This document shows, piece after piece, positions 37,207 through 51,319 of a stretch of 56,027 bases of DNA (the first letter of the stretch is position 1; each line of letters starts with the position of its first letter). The notes below the pieces were generated by a model. It searched no databases and was not told the origin of the DNA. It worked only from the letters and a program-made list of their open reading frames with translations. Source of the stretch: Gemmatimonadaceae bacterium (GTDB lineage: Bacteria; Gemmatimonadota; Gemmatimonadetes; Gemmatimonadales; Gemmatimonadaceae); contig DATLUQ010000054.1 of assembly GCA_035533015.1 (NCBI GenBank), forward strand, positions 1 to 56,027, given 5' to 3'. A program made the translations under genes and the position numbers.

Positions 37207-37958
37207 CCGGAGAGATCCAGGCCGAGCAGTTCTCCTTCTGGTACGGGGAGACGCAGGCACTCAAGAATGTCACGATCAGCGTGCCGGCGGGACAGATCAC
37301 GGCACTCATCGGGCCGTCGGGGTGCGGCAAGTCGACGTTTCTGCGCTCGATCAACCGGCTGCAGGAAATCATCCCGGGTACGCGACACGAAGGCGAGCTC
37401 CGCCTGGACGGGACCGAGATTCACTCCCCCGGGGTGGACGTCGTCGCGCTGCGCCGGCGGGTGGGCATGGTGTTCCAGCGGTGGAACCCGTTTCCCCGAA
37501 CGATCTACGGGAACGTGGCCTACGGCCCGCGCATCAACGGCGCCCGCGATACGTCCAAGCTCGACGAGATCGTTGAGACGTCGCTCCGCCGAGCCGCGCT
37601 CTGGGACGAGGTCAAGGACCGGCTGCGCCAGAGCGCCCTCGGGCTTTCCGGTGGCCAGCAGCAGCGGCTGTGCATCGCCCGCGCCCTGGCCAACCAGCCG
37701 GAGGTCCTGCTGCTCGACGAGCCGGCCAGCGCGCTCGATCCCCTCTCGACGCAGAAGATCGAAGAACTGTTGTTCGAACTGCGGGGATCGTTGACCGTCG
37801 TCATCGTCACGCATAATCTGCAACAGGCAGCACGCGCTTCGGACCACACGGCCTTTTTCTTTCTCGGCGAGCTGATCGAGGTCGCGCCGACGCAAACCAT
37901 TTTCACGGCGCCTTCGGACGAACGGACCGAAGCATACATCACGGGGAGGTTCGGATGA
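37203..37958 (+). CDS. pstB2: Phosphate ABC transporter ATPase, copy 2
   Basis: 251 residues from the ATG at 37203, the normal PstB length without an N-terminal extension. Walker [11 protein letters not shown]-loop VFQRWNPFP, signature SGGQQQR, Walker [12 protein letters not shown]. It is clearly homologous to copy 1 ([11 protein letters not shown] and RTEAY-TGRFG ends shared) but well diverged, so the duplication is not recent. Overlaps phoU by ATGA. The frame is open far upstream, but that part is antisense-like shadow over pstB1. Confidence 0.95.
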   Translation: MTGEIQAEQFSFWYGETQALKNVTISVPAGQITALIGPSGCGKSTFLRSINRLQEIIPGTRHEGELRLDGTEIHSPGVDVVALRRRVGMVFQRWNPFPRTIYGNVAYGPRINGARDTSKLDEIVETSLRRAALWDEVKDRLRQSALGLSGGQQQRLCIARALANQPEVLLLDEPASALDPLSTQKIEELLFELRGSLTVVIVTHNLQQAARASDHTAFFFLGELIEVAPTQTIFTAPSDERTEAYITGRFG

Positions 37959-38755
37959 GCCCAGCCGACGCATCCGGCACGTATCGCCACTTTCACGAAC
38001 AGCTCGCCGAACTCACCCAGCGGTTGCTCGACATGTCCGACCGCGCCACGTCGCTCATCGACCTCGCGGTGGACGGCCTGCTCTCGCGGGACCCGAGCGC
38101 CGCCGAAGCGGTGCTGGCTGGAGACCGTGAATTGGACGCGATGGAACTCGAGATCGAGGATCGCGCCGTAGGGCTGCTCGCCCTGCAGCAGCCGATGGCC
38201 CGCGACCTGCGGTTCCTCGTGAGCGCGATCAAGGTCTCGAGCGACCTCGAGCGGGTGGGCGACCACGCCGTGAACATCGCCCAGAGCACGCTCCGGCTGG
38301 CCGCGATGCGCACGCGCATCACGCCGGACCCCGAGATCGCCGACATGGCGCGCCGGGCTCGCCGCATGCTCGGCGACGCGCTCACCGCCTTCGTGCGTGC
38401 CGACGGCGCGCTGGGCCGCGCGGTCTGCCAGGCCGACGACGCCGTGGACTCGCTCCACGACTCGATGTTCCGCATCCTGCTCACGCACATGATGGCCGAT
38501 CCGCACACCATCAACGCGTCACTCGAGTTGCTGCTCGTGAGCCGCAACCTGGAGCGCGTGGCCGACCTGGCCACCAACATCGGCGAGGACGCCGTGTTCC
38601 TGGCCGAGGGCAAGCAGATCAAGCACCACGCGGAGAGGCGGACGGACGGAGGCTGGGGTCCGCCCGCGGAACGCAAGGCGAATGCGCCGGGGCCCGCAGC
38701 CGCGCCCCCCGACCAGTCAGACTCGGGGGCGACCCCCGACTCCACCGGGAACTAG
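37955..38755 (+). CDS. phoU: Phosphate signalling protein PhoU
   Basis: 266 residues. Two three-helix PhoU repeats, with the metal-binding (D/E)xxxD-type motifs in [15 protein letters not shown] and [17 protein letters not shown]. The last 45 residues are a Gly/Pro/Ala-rich tail without counterpart in the core. PhoU links Pst transport to the PhoR/PhoB system. Its end overlaps the convergent beta-propeller gene by 4 bases. Confidence 0.95.
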   Translation: MSPADASGTYRHFHEQLAELTQRLLDMSDRATSLIDLAVDGLLSRDPSAAEAVLAGDRELDAMELEIEDRAVGLLALQQPMARDLRFLVSAIKVSSDLERVGDHAVNIAQSTLRLAAMRTRITPDPEIADMARRARRMLGDALTAFVRADGALGRAVCQADDAVDSLHDSMFRILLTHMMADPHTINASLELLLVSRNLERVADLATNIGEDAVFLAEGKQIKHHAERRTDGGWGPPAERKANAPGPAAAPPDQSDSGATPDSTGN

Positions 38756-39651
38756 TTCTTGACCGGCTCGGCTACCACGGCGAGCCATTCCCCGTCGGGG
38801 CTCAGCGCGAGACGCGAGAGGTTGCGCAGCCCTTCTTCCTTGAAGTCGGCGATCGGCGTCCACTGGGCGCTGGCGCCGGCCGACAGATCAAGACGGAGAA
38901 TGTCGGTGCCGGTGGCGGTGAGCACGGCCGTCGGCGACTCCCACACCACGTAGTCCGCGCCGCGGGGCATGGCGGTCACGCGCTGGATGGCGCCGTCGCT
39001 CGCTGCCGGGTCGGCAGTCTCGAGATACCAGGCCCCGTCCACGCGGTGCAGGAACGAGAAGCGGGAACCACCCGGCACTCGCTGCAGCGATCTGCCGATG
39101 TCGTGCGCGATCGCGTGCGCGTCGCCCGTCTGCGTGTCGGCAATCTCCAGCGAATTCGGATTGCCCAGGACGAACAGGGCCAACGTGCGATCGTCCAGCC
39201 AGAGGTGGTAGCCCACCGGCGCGATGCCGGGCAGGAGCAGCACCGGCGCGGCGCCGCTGTCGTTGAACGCCCAGAGGCGCTGGGTGGAGTCCATCTCCAC
39301 ACGCACCACGCTGAACCCCGTGCCCGTTGGCAGCGGCGTGGGCGAGTACTCGCTCTCCGGAGTGTTGGTAACGCGCGTGACGGCCCGCGACGCGAGGTCG
39401 ATGCGGTAGACGTCGGCCTGCCCGCCTTCGTGGATGGATGTGAAGAGAATGGAGCGGCCGTGCGGCGTGAACGCCGGCTCGTTGTCGTAGCCGGCGCGGT
39501 TCGTGAGGTTCACCGGGGGATCGCTGATCGACGTGCCGCCGCTGCCACGCAGCCGCACGAGATAGATGTCGGTGCTCGGCGGCGCACTCTGCGCTGCGAG
39601 CGCTGAGGCCGCCAGAGTTGCCGCGAGTGCCAAACCGATCGACCGTGCCAT
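38752..39651 (-). CDS. Secreted beta-propeller protein, TolB/PD40-like
   Basis: 299 residues with a signal peptide (about 1-20). Several PD40/WD40-like blades can be read: NEPAFTPHGRSILFTS near 60, SEYSPTPLPTGTGFSV, and LALSPDGEWLAVVAE near the end. These repeats occur in TolB and in TolB-like periplasmic proteins. No catalytic domain is visible. It is 29 bases downstream of the biotin carrier, so it may share the acyl-CoA carboxylase transcript; a functional link is not evident. Confidence 0.8.
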   Translation of the reverse strand: MARSIGLALAATLAASALAAQSAPPSTDIYLVRLRGSGGTSISDPPVNLTNRAGYDNEPAFTPHGRSILFTSIHEGGQADVYRIDLASRAVTRVTNTPESEYSPTPLPTGTGFSVVRVEMDSTQRLWAFNDSGAAPVLLLPGIAPVGYHLWLDDRTLALFVLGNPNSLEIADTQTGDAHAIAHDIGRSLQRVPGGSRFSFLHRVDGAWYLETADPAASDGAIQRVTAMPRGADYVVWESPTAVLTATGTDILRLDLSAGASAQWTPIADFKEEGLRNLSRLALSPDGEWLAVVAEPVKN

Positions 39652-39680
39652 GTCCGTCCCCCCGGGCTGTTTGCCGTGCG

Positions 39681-40181
39681 CTATTCCATCTCCAACAGTA
39701 CGGTTCCCTTCTCCACCGCCGCGCCTACCGTCACGAGCACCGCCCTCACCCTGGCCGTCGTCGTGGCGCGGAGCTCATTCTCCATCTTCATGGCCTCCAT
39801 CACCACCAGCCCCTGCCCGGCCTGCACCTGGTCTCCCGCTTTGGCGTGGATGCGAACGATCAGCCCCGGCATCGGCGCGACCAGCGGGGCCGGGCCGGCG
39901 GCGGCGGCCGAGGCGCCCGACAATTCGCGGATCGTACGGCCCCGTTCGTCGAGCGCATCCACCTCGTAACGGTGGCCGTCGATCGACAGGGTATAGACGC
40001 CACGCCGCGCTCCCCGCCGCACGAGCACGCGGTGCACCGCATCGCCGATCGTCACCAGCCGCACCGGCGTGCCCTCGACGTCGGCCACGTGCGCCCGGAC
40101 GTCGCGGCCGTCCACGTGCACTCCCTCCCCGTCGAGCATCACCTCGTGCTCCTCGCCGTTCACGGTCACGAAGTACTTCAC
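39681..40181 (-). CDS. Biotin carboxyl carrier protein of acyl-CoA carboxylase
   Basis: 166 residues from the GTG at 40181 (GTGA overlap with the methyltransferase stop). The C-terminal biotinyl domain has the MEAMKMEN motif with Lys132 as the biotinylation site. The N-terminal part (1-85) is a small beta domain of the kind placed before the carrier in decarboxylase/carboxylase gamma subunits and PccA. It is a stand-alone carrier subunit to the carboxylase and transferase proteins upstream. Confidence 0.93.
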   Translation of the reverse strand: MKYFVTVNGEEHEVMLDGEGVHVDGRDVRAHVADVEGTPVRLVTIGDAVHRVLVRRGARRGVYTLSIDGHRYEVDALDERGRTIRELSGASAAAAGPAPLVAPMPGLIVRIHAKAGDQVQAGQGLVVMEAMKMENELRATTTARVRAVLVTVGAAVEKGTVLLEME

Positions 40182-41427
40182 GCCGGCGTGCCCTCCAGGC
40201 GCAGTTCGCACACGGTCTCGACGTGCGCCGTCTGCGGAAACATATCGAAAGCCGTGACCGACGATACCCGATAGGAGGGCAGCCGGCCCACGTCGCGGGC
40301 GAGCGTGGCGGGGTCGCAGCTCACGTAGATGATCGATGCCGCTCGTGGCACCGCGGCCTCGAGTGCCCGGGTGACCGCGTCGGCCACGCCGGCCCGCGGA
40401 GGATTCAGGAGCACGAGATCGGCCGGCAACAGCCCGGGGAGCGATCCCTCCACCGTTCCAGCCACGGCACGCGACCCTGCCGGCAGCCGCGCCGCGCACG
40501 CGCGGCTCGCGTCGCGATCCAGTTCGATGGCTACTACGTGGGCTCCTTCGCGCGCGATCGGCTCTGCAGTGTCACCCACGCCGGCATAGGCGTCCACCAC
40601 GCGCCGTGGAGCGCGCGACCGCACCAGGGCCAGCACGTGCGCGCGCATCATCTCGGCCACTTCGGCGTTGACCTGCGTGAACGACGCCCCGTACTCCTCA
40701 CCCGGTCCGCGGCCAGCCATATACCTCCGCTTGCCGAGGGCACCGTCTCCCTCGGGCACCCACCAGACGGCCACGAGCGACGGGACCGCCTCGAGCAGGT
40801 CCGCAGCCCGCTCCCACGCCGAGCCACCCTGGACCACGAACGCGGCCCCGTCGCCGAGCAGGCGCACCGACCCGCGCAGCGATGGCGCGTCGGGAAGCAA
40901 CACGCCGTGCGCGAGCACGTCACGCCACACCGCCAGCACTCGCTGATCGGTAATGGGGCAGTCGTCGAGCGCGAAGACCGCGGCCGAATCGTCGAACCGG
41001 TGCAGGCCGCCGGTCCAGCCGCCGGATGTACGACGCAGGGCGAGCGTGAGTTTGGCGCGGTACCGCCAGGGCGAGCGGCCGTGCCGCACCTCGGGCAGGT
41101 CGAGCGGACGCTTGGCGATCCGCGTGAACGCATCGCGGATCATCCCCGCCTTGGCCCGGCGCTGCGCGCCATCGCTCAAATGTTGCAACTGGCAGCCGCC
41201 GCACGCGTCCCCGTCGTAGTGCCGGCAGGCCGGCGCTACGCGGTCGGAGGATGGCGTTAGTATTTCCGTATGACTTGCGCGAGCGAACCGCTTGCCGCGT
41301 TCGATGGTGGCCCGCACGTGATCGCCCGGCGCCGTACGCGGAGCGAATACCACCAGCCCGTCCACGCGCCCCACGCCGTCACCGCCGGCGGCGATGGCGT
41401 GGATGTCCAGTTCGACGGTCTCCGGCG

Positions 41428-41431
<4 letters not shown>
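40178..41431 (-). CDS. rlmD: 23S rRNA (uracil-5-)-methyltransferase, RlmD/RumA type
   Basis: 417 residues from the GTG at 41431 (GTGA overlap with the biotin carboxylase). N-terminal TRAM-like domain. Likely [4Fe-4S] ligands Cys69, Cys77, Cys80 (HYDGDACGGCQLQHL) and Cys158 (DDCPITD). The SAM methyltransferase domain has DAYAGVGDTAEPIA, the catalytic Cys in YVSCDPATLARD, and LNPPRAG. It is close to the family in length. RlmD and RlmC cannot be told apart from sequence alone. Its position between two subunits of a carboxylase is odd. Confidence 0.88.
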
Positions 41432-44561
<3,130 letters not shown>

Positions 44562-44926
44562 GGAGCCAAAAGGTAGCTCGCGGATGCGGCAGCTTCCAGA
44601 CGCTGGTGCGCCCGCGGCTGGGCAACGGTGCACCCGCATTCAGCCCGTTTAGAGAACGGGGCGCCGTGCCGTGCGGACCAGAGGCTCCGGATCTGGCGCA
44701 TGCTCCGGATCGAAACCGCGGGGAAGGACGCCTTACCATGAAGAAGAGAAGGGGAACCACTCCGCCATCGAGATCGCGAACGAGCCGCGATGGCGGTGTA
44801 GTCCCCCCTGGTTCTTTCGCTTCTTGCGGCGTCCTATGGTCGCATCCGGAGCATCCGCACATCAAGCGCGGGGAGTTGCCCTGGAGTACCCCGCCGCGCG
44901 TCGCGCGCCGACCTCGATTCCGAGGC
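44562..44926. other. Intergenic region, mostly one large palindrome
   Basis: 365 bases between pccB and rpsA. It contains the 155-base palindrome described separately, the small hairpin CCCGTT-TAGAG-AACGGG (44644-44660), and two direct copies of GCTCCGGATC (44684-44693 and 44702-44711). I see no supported ORF and no convincing promoter for the carboxylase operon; it should start here. Confidence 0.6.
44700..44854. repeat. 155-base imperfect palindrome (MITE or structured RNA?)
   Basis: Matching blocks, from outside in: ATGCTCCGGAT (44700-44710) with ATCCGGAGCAT (44844-44854), 11 of 11; GGACGCC (44727-44733) with GGCGTCC (44828-44834), 7 of 7; AAGAAGAGAA (44741-44750) with TTCGCTTCTT (44816-44825), 9 of 10; then 44751-44770 with 44788-44807, 17 of 20. 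The loop is 17 bases (44771-44787). The right arm has an extra 8-base segment. At least 44 pairs can form, so an RNA from either strand would be one long hairpin. No ORF and no T-tract. Confidence 0.75.
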
Positions 44927-46759
<1,833 letters not shown>

Positions 46760-46877
46760 AAGAATTGAAAAATCTCCAAATTCGCGGATGGGTCGCTCGC
46801 CGCGGCGAGGTTGAGGGTGACGACAACGAGTGCCAGATCGCCATCTTCTACTGATAGCGGTCCGAGCCGAATCATAT

Positions 46878-46906
46878 AAGCTAGTTTGGACAGAACGTGA
46901 CGTCAA
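46878..46906 (-). promoter_or_regulatory. rpsA promoter
   Basis: Minus strand: TTGACG (46906-46901), 17-base spacer, TAGCTT (46883-46878). The -35 lies in the last codons of cmk. Predicted start near 46871, leader about 110 bases. The -10 is followed by A as in the rplM promoter. Confidence 0.55.
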
Positions 46907-47604
46907 CCGTCGGAAGTGACGTCCTCGCGGTGAGTTACGGCCCTGGCCAGCGCCACGATCCGCTCCACCTGCTCTTCCTGCGTGATGTAGGTCGTATCCA
47001 CCACCACGGCATCGCGCGCCGGTACGGTCTGCGTCGCGTCCTTCGCGTCGCGCTGCACCAGCCGGTCGGTCTCCTCGGCCACCTCGGTGTCGGTGGGCGA
47101 ACGCCCCAGCCGCTGCACCAGCCGCCGGCGGGCCCGCTCCCACGGGTCGGCCACCAGAAACACCTTGAGTAGCGCCTCGGGGAACACCGCGGTCCCCATG
47201 TCCCGACCGTCCACCACCACGTCGTGGTCCCGGGCCGCATTCCGCACCTGCCCGTTCACCCAAGCCCGAACGCCCGGCATCTGAGCCACCAACGACACCG
47301 CGCGCGTCACCTCAGGCGAGCGGATCTCGTCGCCGACCGCTCGACCGTCGATGAGCGGCAGGAACGAACCGCCACCGGCCGGCTCGAGGGTGACCCTCGG
47401 GGCGTGGGTCAGCACGTCGGTCTCGCTCCAGGCCTCGGGGGCCGGGTCGGCCGCCAGCGCGGCAACCGTGACCGCGCGGTAGAGCGATCCGGAATCCACG
47501 TGCCGGAAGCCGAGTCGGTCGGCCACCCACCGGGCGGTGGACGACTTGCCAGCGGCCGCCGGACCATCAATGGCGATCACCAATCGAGGCGTCCCGACGC
47601 TCAT
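46903..47604 (-). CDS. cmk: Cytidylate kinase
   Basis: 233 residues from the ATG at 47604, overlapping the aroA stop (ATGA). P-loop IDGPAAAGKSSTA near 12-24, DSGSLYRAV, VDGRDMGTAVFP, and the LVAD...RARRR lid region. Phosphorylates CMP/dCMP. The aroA-cmk-rpsA order is widespread in bacteria. Confidence 0.96.
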   Translation of the reverse strand: MSVGTPRLVIAIDGPAAAGKSSTARWVADRLGFRHVDSGSLYRAVTVAALAADPAPEAWSETDVLTHAPRVTLEPAGGGSFLPLIDGRAVGDEIRSPEVTRAVSLVAQMPGVRAWVNGQVRNAARDHDVVVDGRDMGTAVFPEALLKVFLVADPWERARRRLVQRLGRSPTDTEVAEETDRLVQRDAKDATQTVPARDAVVVDTTYITQEEQVERIVALARAVTHREDVTSDG

Positions 47605-48860
47605 CCGGATACCACCCCAGCCAGCAGGCCCCAGAACCCGGGGAACGACACGTCCACGCACGAGCGGTCGTCGATCTCCACTTCGGCCCCGTCGGACGCA
47701 CCGAGCACGCCGAACGCCATCGCGATACGGTGGTCGCCGCGCGTGGTCACCGCCCCGCGGAGCGGCGCACGTGTGCCGTTGATGACCATGCCGTCGGGAA
47801 GCTCCTCGGCGTCCACGCCAAGGGCTCGCAGGTTCTGCACGACGGTCGCGATGCGGTCGCTCTCCTTCACTCGCAGCTCCCCGGCTCCGGTGATGCGCGT
47901 GGTGCCCTCGGCGCGCGCGGCCAGACACGCGGCCAGTGGCAGCTCGTCGATCATACTCGGGACCTCGTCGCTGCCGATGTCGGTTCCGACGAGCGCGCCC
48001 GCGGTCACGCGGAGTGTGGCCACGGGCTCCCCCCCACGCACGGTCTCCTCGACAAACTCGACGCGCGCCCCCATGCGGCGCAACAGTTGGAGGAACCCGG
48101 TGCGGGTGGGATTCACGCAGACGTCGCGCAGGAGCAGCTCGCCGCTGTCCGCCATCGCCGCGAGGGCGGCGAAGAAAGCGGCCGACGACGGATCTGCCGG
48201 CACGTCGACGTCGGCGGCGGGAAGCGAGGTCACGGGTTCCAATGACACCCCGTGGTCGCCCGTACGGACCGGGACGCCGCGCGCGGCGAGCATCCGTTCG
48301 GTATGGTCGCGAGAGGCGAGCGGTTCACGCACCGACACGGGCACCCCGGCCACGAGACCGGCGAGCAGGACGGCGCTCTTCACCTGCGCGCTGGCCACCT
48401 CGGTGTACCAGTCCACGCCGTGCAGCATCGCACCATACACGACCATGGGCAGGCCGTCGCCGCGCTCGCAGTGCACGCGGGCACCCATCGCCTCCAGTGG
48501 GCGGATGATGCGCCGCATCGGGCGGCGGCTGAGGCTCTCGTCTCCCACGAAACGGGAGGTGAATGGACGGGCCGCGGCCACGCCGGCCATGAGGCGTGTC
48601 GTGGTGCCGCTGTTGCCGCAGTCGAGATCGCCCGGCGGAGAGCGCAGGCCGGCCGGGCCCACGCCGGCGATGGCAATGCTCGGCCCGAGCGCGGGCACGT
48701 CCACTCCCAGGGCGCGGAGTACCGTCGCCGTGGAGCGCACGTCGTGCGAATCGAGGATGCCCCGCACGAGCGACGTGCCGGCTCCGAGGGCGGACAGGAT
48801 GAGCGCGCGGTGCGAGATCGACTTGTCGCCCGGGACGCGGACACTCCCGCGAACGTTCAT
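47601..48860 (-). CDS. aroA: EPSP synthase (3-phosphoshikimate 1-carboxyvinyltransferase)
   Basis: 419 residues. PEP/shikimate site motifs: GDKSISHRALILSALG near 12, CGNSGTTTRLMAG near 80, DESLSRRPM near 107, and RVKESDRI near 330. Sixth step of the shikimate pathway. It follows dapD by 16 bases. Confidence 0.95.
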   Translation of the reverse strand: MNVRGSVRVPGDKSISHRALILSALGAGTSLVRGILDSHDVRSTATVLRALGVDVPALGPSIAIAGVGPAGLRSPPGDLDCGNSGTTTRLMAGVAAARPFTSRFVGDESLSRRPMRRIIRPLEAMGARVHCERGDGLPMVVYGAMLHGVDWYTEVASAQVKSAVLLAGLVAGVPVSVREPLASRDHTERMLAARGVPVRTGDHGVSLEPVTSLPAADVDVPADPSSAAFFAALAAMADSGELLLRDVCVNPTRTGFLQLLRRMGARVEFVEETVRGGEPVATLRVTAGALVGTDIGSDEVPSMIDELPLAACLAARAEGTTRITGAGELRVKESDRIATVVQNLRALGVDAEELPDGMVINGTRAPLRGAVTTRGDHRIAMAFGVLGASDGAEVEIDDRSCVDVSFPGFWGLLAGVVSG

Positions 48861-48876
48861 GGCTGGCGGTGGCCGA

Positions 48877-49728
48877 TCACCGGAGCCACGCTTCGAGCGC
48901 CGTGGCGAGATCGGTCTTCTCGTCGCGGTACTTCACGATCATCGGCGCCTGGAGCGCGAGCCCGTGGTCGGCCCCCCACCCTGCCGTGACCGCGCGGGCT
49001 CCGGGCACGACGACGGCGCCGGCGGGAATCTCGAGGGGGTCGTCGCCGAGGGCGCGGTACACCGTCTCGCGCACGAGGTCGAACACCGGCGTGCCGCGCG
49101 TGAGCACCACGCCCGCCGCGAGCACTGCCCGCTCGCGCACGACGGTGCCTTCGTACACGCCGCAGTTGCCCCCCACCAGCACGTCGTCTTCGATCACCAC
49201 GGGGCTGGCGTTCACGGGTTCGAGCACGCCCCCGATCTGGGCGGCCGCGCTCAGGTGCACGCGTTCGCCGATCTGCGCGCACGATCCCACGAGCGCGTGC
49301 GAATCGATCATCGTGCCGCTGCCCACCCACGCACCGACGTTCACGAACATCGGTGGCATGCACACCACGCCCGGCGCGACGTACGTGCCGCGGCGGATGC
49401 TCGAGCCTCCCGGGACCACCCGTACGCCATCGGCGGGGGCGAAGGTTCGCGCGGGAAACGTATCCTTGTCCACGAAGCTGAAGCGGACGCCGGCCCCCTC
49501 GGGAACGGACATGTCGGCGATCTTGCCGGCCCGGAAGCCGAGCAGGATGCCGCGCTTGACCCAGGGCACGGCGCGCCACCGCCCGCCAGCGTCGCGGTCC
49601 GCCGCGCGCACGGCGCCGAGTTCGAGCGCGTCGAGCAACTCGCGCACCACGTCGCGGGCGTGCGCGGGGAGTTCCATGCCCGCGGGCGTGGCGGCCAACT
49701 CGTCGATCCGTTCGGCGAGCGTGGGCAT
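48877..49728 (-). CDS. dapD: Tetrahydrodipicolinate N-succinyltransferase
   Basis: 283 residues; the left-handed beta-helix of hexapeptide repeats runs about 105-230 (for example GTYVAPGVVCMPPMFVN, then VGSGTMIDSHALVGSCAQIG, then VVIEDDVLVGGNCGVYEG). Succinyl-CoA-dependent step after DapB. Its presence indicates the succinylase branch to diaminopimelate. ATG overlaps the dapA TGA by one base. Confidence 0.93.
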   Translation of the reverse strand: MPTLAERIDELAATPAGMELPAHARDVVRELLDALELGAVRAADRDAGGRWRAVPWVKRGILLGFRAGKIADMSVPEGAGVRFSFVDKDTFPARTFAPADGVRVVPGGSSIRRGTYVAPGVVCMPPMFVNVGAWVGSGTMIDSHALVGSCAQIGERVHLSAAAQIGGVLEPVNASPVVIEDDVLVGGNCGVYEGTVVRERAVLAAGVVLTRGTPVFDLVRETVYRALGDDPLEIPAGAVVVPGARAVTAGWGADHGLALQAPMIVKYRDEKTDLATALEAWLR

Positions 49729-50618
49729 CAGGGCAGCGCGCCGGCGTGTTCGAGGGCCGCGCGGACGGCGGCGGCGTGCTTGGCATCGAGCGGCACGAGC
49801 GGCAATCGGAGCACGTTCTGGATGCGCCCCATCATGGCCAGCGCGGCCTTGGCGGCGAGCGGGTTGGATTCGATGAACGCGGCGCGCATCCAGGGCAGCA
49901 ATGTGAAGTGGACGTCGCGCGCCGCGGCGAAGTCGCCGGCTGCGGCGCGCTCGCACAGCTGCGCCATGAGCCGCGGGGTGGCGTTGGATACGACGGAGAT
50001 GATGCCGTCGCCGCCGGCGGCCATGATGGCCAGCGTCATCTCGTCGTCGCCCGAGAGCACGCTGAACGACTCCGGCCGCGCGGCCAGGATGTCGGTGATC
50101 TGGCCGAGATTGCCCGACGCTTCCTTGACGGCCGTCATGCTCGGGTGTTGGGCGAGGGCCAGCGTGGTCTTTGCCTCGACGTTGCTGCCGGTGCGGCCCG
50201 GGACGTTGTAGATGACGATGGGGAGCGAGGTCTCGCGGGCGATGGCCTCGAAGTGCGCGATGATGCCCCGCTGCGGCGGCTTATTGTACATCGGCGAGGC
50301 GTGCAGCAGATGCGTCGCGCCGGCGGCCTCCATCTCTCTCGACAGGGCAATCGCCTTCTTCGTGTCGTTGGACGCCGCACCGGCCACCACGGGGACGCGG
50401 CCGTTCACCTGCTCGACGACGATCTCGACCACGCGGCGGTGCTCGTCCACCGTCATCGTCGCCGCCTCGCCGGTGGATCCGCAGGGGACGAGAAAATGGA
50501 TTCCCTCGACGATCTGCCATTCCACGAGGCGGCGGAGCGCCTCCTGGTCCACCGCGCCGGCGGCGGTGAACGGGGTGACGAGTGCGGTGCCGCACCCGGT
50601 GAGTCTGGCGGCGGTCAT
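49728..50618 (-). CDS. dapA: 4-hydroxy-tetrahydrodipicolinate synthase
   Basis: 296-residue TIM barrel of the DapA/NAL family. GSTGEAATM near 47, the catalytic Tyr in IYNVPGRTG near 133, and the Schiff-base Lys in AVKEASGN near 161. The GTALVTPF start matches DapA. ATGA overlap with dapB. Confidence 0.95.
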   Translation of the reverse strand: MTAARLTGCGTALVTPFTAAGAVDQEALRRLVEWQIVEGIHFLVPCGSTGEAATMTVDEHRRVVEIVVEQVNGRVPVVAGAASNDTKKAIALSREMEAAGATHLLHASPMYNKPPQRGIIAHFEAIARETSLPIVIYNVPGRTGSNVEAKTTLALAQHPSMTAVKEASGNLGQITDILAARPESFSVLSGDDEMTLAIMAAGGDGIISVVSNATPRLMAQLCERAAAGDFAAARDVHFTLLPWMRAAFIESNPLAAKAALAMMGRIQNVLRLPLVPLDAKHAAAVRAALEHAGALP

Positions 50619-51319
50619 GTGGACGAGCCTCCGGTATCGGTGAGGACATCGCGCAGCGCGTAGATGCCGCGACGCCCGACGAGCCACTTGGCCGCGAGCA
50701 GGGCGCCCTCGGCGAACACGCGCCGGTCGCGCGCCGTGTGGACCAGGCGGATCTGCTCGAACTGGGCGTCGAATATGAGTTCGTGGATACCCGGCACCGA
50801 GCCGGTGCGCACGCTGGTGATCGGCACGTCGTGCCCGAGCTTGGCAGCCGCCACCTGCGCAAGAGCGATCGCGGTGCCCGACGGCGCGTCCTGCTTCTGC
50901 GCGTGGTGGGTCTCGATGAGGTGCACGTCGAAGCCCGGGGCGAGGCGCATGGCCCCGGCCGCCGCTTCGACGGTGAGCATGAACGCCGCCACGCCGAGCG
51001 AGAAGTTGGGGGCCGCGAGGAGCGCGCCGCCGACCTCGCGGACGAACCGCTCCACGGCGGGTCGTTCCGCGTTCCACCCCGTAGTGCCGACCACAATGGG
51101 ACAGCGCGCGGCAGCGGCCACGCGGATGTTCTCGGGCGCCGCCTGCGCGGTGGTGAACTCCACCGCCACCTCCGCGCCGTTGAGCGTTTCGGCGGTGACC
51201 TCGCGGGCGTCGCCCCCCGACTTGTCGATGCGGGCCACGACCTCGAACCCATGCGCCGGCGCGAGCTGTTCCACCGCCCGGCCCATCTTGCCCATGCCGA
51301 TGATCGCCAGGCGCGTCAT
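50615..51319 (-). CDS. dapB: 4-hydroxy-tetrahydrodipicolinate reductase, short form
   Basis: 234 residues from the ATG at 51319, shorter than Escherichia coli DapB (273). NAD(P)H loop IIGMGKMGRAV near 6-16; substrate motif ETHHAQKQDAPSGTA near 140, the DapB signature. Between lysC and dapA with ATGA overlaps on both sides. The upstream frame is open, but it is shadow over lysC. Confidence 0.93.
   Translation of the reverse strand: MTRLAIIGMGKMGRAVEQLAPAHGFEVVARIDKSGGDAREVTAETLNGAEVAVEFTTAQAAPENIRVAAAARCPIVVGTTGWNAERPAVERFVREVGGALLAAPNFSLGVAAFMLTVEAAAGAMRLAPGFDVHLIETHHAQKQDAPSGTAIALAQVAAAKLGHDVPITSVRTGSVPGIHELIFDAQFEQIRLVHTARDRRVFAEGALLAAKWLVGRRGIYALRDVLTDTGGSST

Noticed and set aside
46760-47263. 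Upstream in-frame extension of rpsA
   Set aside because: The extension lies over cmk and the rpsA promoter; the ATG at 46759 has GGAG upstream and the S1 protein begins there.
47224-50211. 995-codon plus-strand open frame over cmk, aroA, dapD and dapA
   Set aside because: It is antisense to four well-recognised genes, has Ser/Arg/Pro-rich composition and no domain. Long antisense frames are common at this G+C content.
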